From: Limnomonas spitsbergensis
Taxonomy: Eukaryota; Chlorophyta; Chlorophyceae; Chlamydomonadales
Direction: 5' to 3'
DNA: 64,000 nt
Assembly: GCA_037349105.1 (NCBI GenBank)
Contig: JAYJMM010000004.1
Span: 1,701,001-1,765,000 of the forward strand
This document shows, in pieces, positions 57,233 to 64,000 of the stretch. The notes beneath the pieces are model-generated. The model made no database searches, was not told where the DNA came from, and saw only the letters and a program-made list of their open reading frames with translations. A program made the translations under genes and the position numbers. Positions within the stretch are counted from its first letter, which is position 1. The number at the start of each line of letters is the position of its first letter.

Positions 57233-60200
57233 CTAGCGCCACCTTGGCCCATCTATGGACCGCTCCCTGGGTGACATTGGCTTCTCTTCATCCAAGGAAT
57301 ATCTTGCTCCAAAAAGTCTCTCCCTCCAAGAAGCCTCTCGCGCCTCCTCCTCCTCATCCGCCTCTTCCTCCTCTTCCATTTCATTCTCCTCTTCTGCCTC
57401 TTCCATCTCATTCTCCTCTTCTGCCGCATGCCTGTGATCTGTGACGAACAGGTCCCCCATTTCCAGGGCGAACTTCTCCCACAGCACCACCTGCTGCGTC
57501 AGCACAGTGATCTGCTCCTCATCGGTCATGCACAAGTACCCTGGCACAGTGATCACGAACTTGCTCAGCTTGACCCTGGTGGCCACTGGCAGCCCTTCAT
57601 AGAACATGTGCGAGACCGAGTGCCTTCTGCCAAAGTAGTCCACTGCATCCCTGGAGATATGTAGCAACTCTGCTGTGGACAGGACTCTGTGCGCAAACGC
57701 CTCTACTGTCTCCTCTGGCTTGACCTCTGGATCCAAAGTGGTCTTGACTCCCAGCTTGATGTTGGTGATCGCGGATCTCTCATCCGAGGTCGGCTTTCCC
57801 ACTTCCGCCTGAACCACCTTGATCCACAAAGTGAGCAGCGAGGCCTCGCAACACTGCTCCTCTGCTGGTGCGATCCACTGCTGCCTGATCCGTTCCACTT
57901 CTCTGGCAATTCTGTTTCCTGCATGGGGCGCCGCCCTGATGGCTGCCATCAGCGGCCCCACGCTAGCTGGCTTGCTGTCCCAAAGCTTGACCAGCGACTT
58001 GATCAGCAGTGTCATAGCTGACGGCGACTGGCACGATCCAGCTATTTCTCCGGCCACCACAGCCAGCGCTGGCTGGTCATCTGACATTGCCAGCCTGTTG
58101 TGCGATCCCCAGTATCCACACGCCTGGCAATATTTCCTGGCTGCAACTGCGCCTGGGTGCGACATATCCAGGACTGGCACGTTGCCTTGGATGGCTGGGA
58201 TCTTGGTGACCTTGGCCACCCCTGTCAGCTGCAGGACCATCTGTTGCTGCAGCTGCAGGGTCACTCTCGCCTGCTCCCTGTCGATTCTCTTCATTTCTTG
58301 GTCGCTGGACTCCTGCCTGGTTCTTGGCCTGCGCCTGTCCGCTCCCCTTGGCTCTGAATCCGCTGATTCTGAGCGCGATCCATATCCACCTCCTCTGCCT
58401 CCTGATGGACTGCGACCTGGATAGTATCTGTCGAATCTGTTGTCATCGTCCTCCCGATCTTCCCGTGATGGCTGTCTGCCTGCTCTTCCTGCGGAGCTTC
58501 TACTCCCGTCGCGCGGCTGCCTCCCGGTCTTACTTCTGCCTGGTCTGTCGCCCGACCCGGGCCTCCAAGGATGTGCTCTGCCCGGTCCTGCCTGCCCTCT
58601 GGGCGGCTCCTGGCTTTGCCGATCCTGCTGTGCTCCCCTGCTGCATTCATCTGTTCCCCTGGGTGGCTCCTGGATTTGCTGCCTTGGTTGTTCCCAGCTG
58701 TCTGCCTGCCCCCTGGGCGGCTCCTGGCCTTGCCGATTTGGCTGTTCCCAGCTGTCTGCCTGCCCTCTGGGCGGCTCCTGGCTTTGCCGATTTGGCTGTT
58801 CCCTGTTGTCTGCCTGCCCCCTGGGCGGCTCCTGGCTTTGCCGGTACTGCTGTTCTTCACCGCTTGCTTGCCCCCTGGGCTGCCCTTGATTCTGCCTTCC
58901 TGGCTGCGTCCCTCCTGTGTAATTCCTGGCGTAGGAATCAGATTGCGTTACCCCTCTGGTTTCCTGCCTTCTTGGTCCACTGCTGCGCACACTGCCTGCA
59001 GGCTCGTCCTGTTGTGGTCCTCTTGCTGCGCCCTCTTGCCTTTTCCTCAGGAACTCCTCGATGTAATCCACCTGGGTTTCCTGGCATGTGTTCTCTTTGT
59101 CCTCGATTATGCGCAGGAGTGCATAAGACTCTTGCCTGTTTGCTCTGCGCGTTGCTACGCCTTGCTCAGCCATCCTGGCCAGCGATCGGCTAGTCAACTC
59201 CGCCCTTTCGCTGGCGGCTGGGCTACTGGCCCTGGGCTCTTCCCTGCCCCTTAGCCGCCCCCTGAGGCTTGGCTCGCTGCTGACCTCAAAAACCTCAGAT
59301 CTGAGTGTTGGGGTTGGCGCGGTTCTTGCTTGCTGCTGCCACCTTTGGACTGCCCTGAGCTCCTCAGGCCGCTGCACCGCTGTTTCAAATCCTTCCCATG
59401 CCTGGTCCTCCTCATCTTCTGGCTCGGATCCCGGTTCAGCCTGATTTCCTGTCACCTCATTGCACCACTCATCTGCGAAAGCCTTAACAGCCAGGGCTGC
59501 TTCGCGTCCCGCCCTTCCCTTGGATATCTGTCCAAGGGCGGCTAACAGCATCGCCCTGTCCTGCCCTGTGTGGGGGATACCCAGCATGGCCTTTGTTGCC
59601 CATCCCCTCAGATGATGGGCCTTGAACTCCTCAATGGCTGTGACCTGGTCCTGGAAATGCAAGAACGTCCTGGAGCAAACTTGCTTCCACAGGTCTGTTG
59701 CCCACTGCAAAATTCCTGCCCAACCGATCGGTCCTTCTGACTCCTCATTGCCGCACACTACTCCCCCAGTTCCGGAGCGCTCTGGCTCTCTAGGGCTGGT
59801 ATCCTGCGTTCTTGATGGATCGTGAAAAAACCCTCGCAGGATTTCCTTGTGGCTGTCGTCTCTCTGCATCTGGCTGCTAGATCCCTCCATGGATTTCTGC
59901 ACAGGTCTGCCCACACTGGGCGTAAACTTGGACAGCGGCGTCCCGTAAACTGTGGATCCCGCCCCTCTTTGAACCGGCACCCTGCGTGGTCGCATTGGCT
60001 GCCTTGGGCGCAGCCCTGTCACTGGCTGCCGCCCCTTCTCTTCTTGTATCGGATCAGGCAGCTCTTCCTCAGATATTAGGTCAGCCCACGGCTTTCCCAC
60101 CTGTACAGCTGACTTTTCCTGTGGTTCTTTGCTGCTCTGCGGGGCCTGCCTGGTCACAGCAGGCTTGATCTCAGCTCCCTCGCGCTTGATCTCTGCATCA

Positions 60201-61762
60201 ATGGCCTCAGCCGGGTCCTCACCCGGCTCCAGCCCCCTCTGGATGTTGGCATCCATGAGGTGCTCACATGCGCTGTCGCTGTGCTCGCACTCGAACCCGC
60301 AGAACATGCATACTCTTCCGGGGTAATACCTCATGGCCTGACGCATGGCATTGCGGGTGTCCATCTGCTGCTGACGGTCACCTGTTGCGCAATCCTCCCA
60401 GAGCCTGGCCAGCTCCACATCTGCAGGCACCGCAGCAGGGAATGCTACCAGGCACACATTCCTGCTGCTGCTGTTGTTCACGGGTGCTGGCACCGGAGAC
60501 CTGCTGCTCCTAGCTTCATCCACGTCACTGTCAGCTGCCCTGTCTTGTGGCAACAGCGTCTGCAGTTTCTTTGCCAAGCGACGCTTCATCATCCTCAGCT
60601 GCCTGGTCATTCTCATCTGCCAGGCAATCCCTGGCTGCCTGGCCATCCACAGCTGCCTGGCCATTCCTTTGAGCTTCTGCTGGTACCAGTTCACCTTTTC
60701 CCTTAGCATGGGTATGGAGATTCCCTGCTCCTCTGACCCCTCAGGATTCTCTGCCGCCTCCAGCTGTTTGCTGGCCTGCTGGGCCGCCCCTGGTTCTGAT
60801 ATTGGCACCTGGACCCCTCCTGGAGCTGCTGCCACTGGTGGTGTGACAGGCCTTTCCTCTTCTGGCTGGTGCATCTGCACCGGCACCGGCGCCTGCCTGT
60901 GCTCGTGGTCCTCAACCTCACTTGGGCCAACTGGTTCCTCAGCCACCTTTTGGTTTAGCTTCTGCTCCCACGGATGCAGTTGGTCCGGCTCGCAGCCGCC
61001 GGCCATCACAGGTGTCACCTGGGCTGCCTCCCTCGACAAACACAAACGTGACGCCTGCACCTGCAGTTGGCCTGGCTCACAGCCACCGATCCCTACAGGT
61101 GTCACATGAATTGCCTCCCTCTGCAAACCCAGTTGTGACGCCTGCACCTGCAGTTGGCTTGGCTCGCAGCCACCGGTCACTGGTTTGGGTGAAAAAGCAT
61201 TCCCTATCGGACCACAGTTGATCATGTGCAGCTGCTCGCTAGCTACCGGGCTATCCTGCCTGGGTGGGCCGGCACTCTCTGCCGTAATACAGTTGATCAG
61301 GTGCAGCTGCTCGCTAGCTACCAGGCTATCCTGCCTGGGTGGGCCGGCACTCTCTGCCGTAATACAGTTGATCAGGTGCCTGGGACTTGGCTCACTGTCA
61401 TTGCTGAGGATATCAAACATGGACCAGCCGTTGGGGGACACCTGATTGCCTGGCTGCTCCATACACCTGGTCAATGCCTCCAAGGGTGCGCGCTGCTGGG
61501 GCACAGCCAGACTGCTTAACCCCGCCTGCTCTGCGTCACACACACTTTTCCACACTCCAGTGGCCCACTGCCCTAGCCTGTTCCACCCTATTGGCTGAGC
61601 CAGACCCTCCTTCCTTTTTACTTGGGGCCATTCCGCAGTGGCGGCTTTTGCTTCACCCACCGCCTGCAGATCTGCGATTTGCTTCCTGATCACCTGACTT
61701 CCACCACGGGGCATCGTCCCGTTCTCCTTTTGAACGCACTGCGCAGCGCTTGCCATTCTCAT
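57233..61762 (-). CDS. Gag-like protein of the split-repeat retroelement (1,509 aa)
   Basis: A single intact frame from ATG 61762 (MRMASAAQCVQKENG) to the stop at 57233. The N-terminal third has repeats: a 26-residue tandem unit (INCITAESAGPPRQDS, twice plus a partial) and units with GGCEPxQLQVQAS. A Cys/His cluster (RVCMFCGFECEHSDSACEHL, ~490-520) may bind metal. The middle has GWAGILQWATDLWKQVC and a charged coil. A Gln/Pro/Arg array based on RQSQEPPRGQAD follows (~965-1090), then an RS-rich patch. The conserved gag-like C-terminal region contains ARKYCQACGYWGSHNR and LTQQVVLWEKFALEMGDL. Unlike the left copy it then ends in an acidic tail (EEENEMEEAEEENEMEE) without CCHC knuckle or protease-like segment, so the 3' part of the polyprotein is lost. 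Long plus-strand frames opposite are shadows of this GC-rich ORF. Confidence 0.85.
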   Translation of the reverse strand: MRMASAAQCVQKENGTMPRGGSQVIRKQIADLQAVGEAKAATAEWPQVKRKEGLAQPIGWNRLGQWATGVWKSVCDAEQAGLSSLAVPQQRAPLEALTRCMEQPGNQVSPNGWSMFDILSNDSEPSPRHLINCITAESAGPPRQDSLVASEQLHLINCITAESAGPPRQDSPVASEQLHMINCGPIGNAFSPKPVTGGCEPSQLQVQASQLGLQREAIHVTPVGIGGCEPGQLQVQASRLCLSREAAQVTPVMAGGCEPDQLHPWEQKLNQKVAEEPVGPSEVEDHEHRQAPVPVQMHQPEEERPVTPPVAAAPGGVQVPISEPGAAQQASKQLEAAENPEGSEEQGISIPMLREKVNWYQQKLKGMARQLWMARQPGIAWQMRMTRQLRMMKRRLAKKLQTLLPQDRAADSDVDEARSSRSPVPAPVNNSSSRNVCLVAFPAAVPADVELARLWEDCATGDRQQQMDTRNAMRQAMRYYPGRVCMFCGFECEHSDSACEHLMDANIQRGLEPGEDPAEAIDAEIKREGAEIKPAVTRQAPQSSKEPQEKSAVQVGKPWADLISEEELPDPIQEEKGRQPVTGLRPRQPMRPRRVPVQRGAGSTVYGTPLSKFTPSVGRPVQKSMEGSSSQMQRDDSHKEILRGFFHDPSRTQDTSPREPERSGTGGVVCGNEESEGPIGWAGILQWATDLWKQVCSRTFLHFQDQVTAIEEFKAHHLRGWATKAMLGIPHTGQDRAMLLAALGQISKGRAGREAALAVKAFADEWCNEVTGNQAEPGSEPEDEEDQAWEGFETAVQRPEELRAVQRWQQQARTAPTPTLRSEVFEVSSEPSLRGRLRGREEPRASSPAASERAELTSRSLARMAEQGVATRRANRQESYALLRIIEDKENTCQETQVDYIEEFLRKRQEGAARGPQQDEPAGSVRSSGPRRQETRGVTQSDSYARNYTGGTQPGRQNQGQPRGQASGEEQQYRQSQEPPRGQADNREQPNRQSQEPPRGQADSWEQPNRQGQEPPRGQADSWEQPRQQIQEPPRGTDECSRGAQQDRQSQEPPRGQAGPGRAHPWRPGSGDRPGRSKTGRQPRDGSRSSAGRAGRQPSREDREDDDNRFDRYYPGRSPSGGRGGGYGSRSESADSEPRGADRRRPRTRQESSDQEMKRIDREQARVTLQLQQQMVLQLTGVAKVTKIPAIQGNVPVLDMSHPGAVAARKYCQACGYWGSHNRLAMSDDQPALAVVAGEIAGSCQSPSAMTLLIKSLVKLWDSKPASVGPLMAAIRAAPHAGNRIAREVERIRQQWIAPAEEQCCEASLLTLWIKVVQAEVGKPTSDERSAITNIKLGVKTTLDPEVKPEETVEAFAHRVLSTAELLHISRDAVDYFGRRHSVSHMFYEGLPVATRVKLSKFVITVPGYLCMTDEEQITVLTQQVVLWEKFALEMGDLFVTDHRHAAEEENEMEEAEEENEMEEEEEADEEEEAREASWRERLFGARYSLDEEKPMSPRERSIDGPRWR
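58575..58870 (-). repeat. In-frame tandem repeats inside gag
   Basis: About five imperfect units of ~57 nt encoding RQSQEPPRGQAD-type peptides. The equivalent array at 2285-2500 in the left copy is also repeated but differs in detail. Confidence 0.75.
61225..61380 (-). repeat. 78-bp tandem repeat in the gag N-terminus
   Basis: Two nearly identical 78-bp (26-codon) units containing GCAGCTGCTCGCTAGCTACC, in frame with gag. Confidence 0.85.
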
Positions 61763-62467
61763 CAGCCTCTTCTGCGTCGCGTATTCTGGCCCACTGCCTA
61801 GGTCTCTGCGTCCCTTTCTATTGGCTCATGGGATTAAGCTGGGTAGGCCTCGCCTTTCTGCTTTTCTGCTCACTAATTTTAATCTGGCGAAATCCTCCTT
61901 CGCCCTTTTTTCTGCTTGCTAATTCCTAATCTGGCGGAATCCTCTTTCGCCCTTTTTTCTGCTTGCTGATTTTTAATCTGGCGGAATCCTCCTTCGCCCT
62001 TTTTAGTACTTCCCACCTTTACTGGCTGGGCTGCTTCTAGATGGCACACGTCCCGCGTGGATGTCTCGCGTCCTACGCGGAGGTATCCTCTTGCGTAGTG
62101 TCCGTTCAGCTCTGCGGTCCTGCGGGGATCCTTAGGTACACCCACAAAATTTCAAACCTGGATGTTCTATCCACAAGTTCACTTCTGTCAATGATGAAAG
62201 ATTGGATCCACCTGATCTCAATCTGCAGTCATACAGGTAATATTTGATGGGTGTATAAGCCCACCGCCAAATCTTCAAGCTACGTCTGCTTCTGGGTTGC
62301 CACGCCCAGCTCAAGCAGGGATTGGCTTGGAATATCTATGAGAAATCCTCTGCTCAGTGATTTCTAGCTGTCCAAGGCAGATCCGCTGTCTCAAAAAGAA
62401 ATTCCAAGCTCCACAGCACATACACCTTTAGCAGGATTTGTTGGGTCAGGCTGATAAGGCAAGATCC
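61763..62467 (-). other. Retroelement leader with three ~48-bp tandem units
   Basis: Leader between the 23-nt arm and gag. At 61875-62010, three copies of a unit around AATCTGGCGGAATCCTC stand in tandem; the left element has one. Confidence 0.65.
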
Positions 62468-62905
62468 ACTTCGTTCCTTTTAAGTGGACACGGGAGGTTT
62501 GCTTCAGGTCCGTGGCGGACTTCTTCCCCACTTAGTGGCGGACGCCTACGGGCGGACTCAGTGACTACACACTGGCCGCGGATGCGCAGCGCGTTAAGCT
62601 GTGGCTGGAACTTCTAGATGACAGACACGGAGCTGCCCTTCAGACAGCTGATCTGTTGGGTCGCTGAGTCACTCACCGCGTGAAGCGGGGGATGTCGTAG
62701 CCGTAGACTGCGGGCGGTGTCCCAGGTCGGGCTGGGCATCTAGCTGAGGATAACTAGGTTGCTATGTCGGCTCTGAGGCTGAACCAGGCTTGATCGTCTT
62801 CGTGCCTTCGTGGTACTGGCGTTATTGGTATTCACAGGGTATATCTTGGGATGATAGCCGTTGCTGATTACAATTAGAGGCCTGTCCACTTAAAAGGAAC
62901 GAAGT
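62468..62905. repeat. 23-nt inverted repeat, leader against A1 (right copy)
   Basis: Arms 62468-62490 and 62883-62905 are perfect reverse complements. The first arm touches the inner end of A1 (62491). The sequence differs from the left-copy pair at several positions, with matching changes on both sides. Confidence 0.9.
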
Positions 62906-63108
62906 AAGTGTCGAGCGTGCAAGCCGGGATTCAAAGGTCCCGGCAAGCCCTATTTACTGAGTACGGGAAATCTGCTACACTTCACACTTAAGCGGGATTC
63001 TGGATCTCAGTTCAAATCCGGAGACTCCGCAGATAAGCTGCGGTGGCTCCGCGGCCGCTAACTGCGGTCTAAACGGTTCTGTCACGTATACGGTAATATA
63101 CTGTGACA
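62491..63108 (-). repeat. Split repeat A1 (5' end of the right element)
   Basis: 618 bp, apparently identical to A2 at 55152-55769. In element sense it begins TGTCACAGTATATTACC, part of a short palindrome, and would contain the promoter and transcript start. Confidence 0.9.
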
Positions 63109-64000
63109 ACATTTATGCAATCTATATTCTTTGATCTTACTGGCAAGGATGCCACACGATACTTAAGCATATTGGTGAGTAACGAGTAAACTCTCTTCAC
63201 CTGGTCATCTCCCAGCTTGTAACTGACGAACTACGGCACTGACTGACAAACTACCGGTAAGGTAGTATGTGTTACCACTACACTGGTCAGGTACTGGATG
63301 GCAAACGATGGGACTTAACCATTATATCACGCTACCGGAAAAGGGCGCGACATACCCTTGGTTATACGAGTCAATCGATGAGTCTATGGTGTCATATCAA
63401 ACAAGCTGGTTTGTTTTCCATCGGCACTGTCAAAATTAAATATCTGAACCAGGGGGGGCTGGAGAAATAACAATGGCCAAATGACATACCAGTAACTCCT
63501 AGCCTGATCAAACAATGCAAAAATACAACAACAAAAATATCTGCAGCGCTGGTGGGCAGGAAATACCAGGGGGGAGATACCCCCCACTGATGTTAAACAA
63601 GACCCTGCCAATAAATTCTAAAACGTGAGGCTTAAAGTATGCTAATTTATCATAGCAATCAATCTTCGTAGACTCGACACTCGTATGCATCCTGCAAGGC
63701 ACGAGCAGACACCAAGGGCGGCATTACATAAATAATGCGTCATTTCCATTGCATAGCAAAAGATAAAGCATTTACATGAGCAAAGTGTGAACATGCATGC
63801 ATCGTGGAAAGAAAGGTGTGTGCCTGTGCCTGTGCCAAGGGGCGTCAAGCAATCCAACCAACGCTAAAATGGTGTCCCCATTAAGACCGTGGTGGGGTTG
63901 TGGATCAGAATGTTCAACTTTATTTTATGAACTCGACAAAGCAGGTTACCAGAGCAGCGGGAGGTATTTATACGAGTAAATCCCTTGAGTAAATGATGAT
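63109..64000. other. Host flank, nothing recognised
   Basis: Starts ACAT, the same four bases that precede the element. Short frames only; no gene supported before the right edge. Confidence 0.4.

Larger units (their letters stand above)
54910..63108 (-). mobile_element. Gag-only retroelement with split direct repeats (~8.2 kb, complete)
   Basis: In element orientation (minus strand): A1 (63108-62491), 23-nt complement (62490-62468), leader, gag (61762-57233), C segment (57232-56016), B1 (56015-55772), GC, A2 (55769-55152), B2 (55153-54910). The A copies are both 618 bp and the B copies both 244 bp, and I see no differences within either pair, so the insertion is young. The plus-strand ends are TGTCGCAC and TGTGACA, flanked by ACAT on both sides. 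The A1-ORF-B1-A2-B2 order is that of PAT/TOC1-like DIRS-order elements rather than of simple LTR elements. There is no reverse transcriptase, recombinase or integrase, so it must depend on an autonomous relative. Confidence 0.85.

Noticed and set aside
58324..59254. Long plus-strand frames (289, 227, 201 aa) opposite the right gag, with matching ones at 1472-2721
   Set aside because: They are antisense shadows of a GC-rich, repetitive gag frame; their Leu/Pro/Ala/Cys-rich content has no domain.

Overview
The window looks like nuclear DNA of a green alga (Chlorophyta). Genes are broken into many short exons joined by GT-AG introns, several proteins are of plant or algal type (RHIP1-like, LUX/ROC-type GARP factor, plant-type GLSLGEY malonyl transacylase), and TGTAA polyadenylation-type motifs follow some genes. 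The species cannot be named from the sequence. Exon models were built by hand from splice signals and reading phase. Each of the seven main models closes in frame from ATG to stop.

Layout. 1-7297: two nested or abutting retroelements. One is a minus-strand gag element that runs off the left edge (1-5762). The other is the 3' end of a plus-strand relative (5763-7297). 7298-16731: gene-poor, repeat-rich DNA with a ~0.87 kb inverted duplication at 8137-9003. 16732-18680 (+): MYND zinc-finger protein. 19959-22835 (-): unrecognised multi-pass membrane protein. 25243-26962 (-): RHIP1-like coiled-coil protein. 27777-32976 (-): transcriptional adaptor ADA2. 33174-35627 (+): RNA polymerase I subunit RPA43, divergent from ADA2 over 197 bp. 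35956-43442 (+): ankyrin repeats joined in frame to malonyl-CoA:ACP transacylase, with a 37 x 49 bp minisatellite in one intron. 44919-47085 (-): LUX/ROC-type GARP transcription factor. 48939-54036 (-): OB-fold and zinc-ribbon protein (CTC1/RPA1-like). 54910-63108: an apparently complete ~8.2 kb gag-only retroelement. 63109-64000: nothing recognised.

The strongest unusual signal is the retroelement family. It does not have ordinary LTRs. The right copy reads, in its own orientation, A1 (618 bp) - gag - B1 (244 bp) - A2 (618 bp) - B2 (244 bp). This is the split-direct-repeat layout known from PAT/TOC1-like DIRS-order elements. The left element end shows the same B-A-B order with a diverged sequence. 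Directly after A1 lies a 23-nt stretch perfectly complementary to a stretch inside A1. The two gag copies carry different 23-mers, each still perfectly paired, which suggests a selected pairing such as self-priming. No reverse transcriptase, integrase or tyrosine recombinase is visible, so the right copy is non-autonomous.

The host genes are housekeeping or regulatory (chromatin and Pol II adaptor, Pol I, fatty-acid synthesis, clock-type transcription factor, ssDNA binding, sugar-signalling-associated coiled coil) and do not form one pathway. Intronic minisatellites occur in three of the seven genes.
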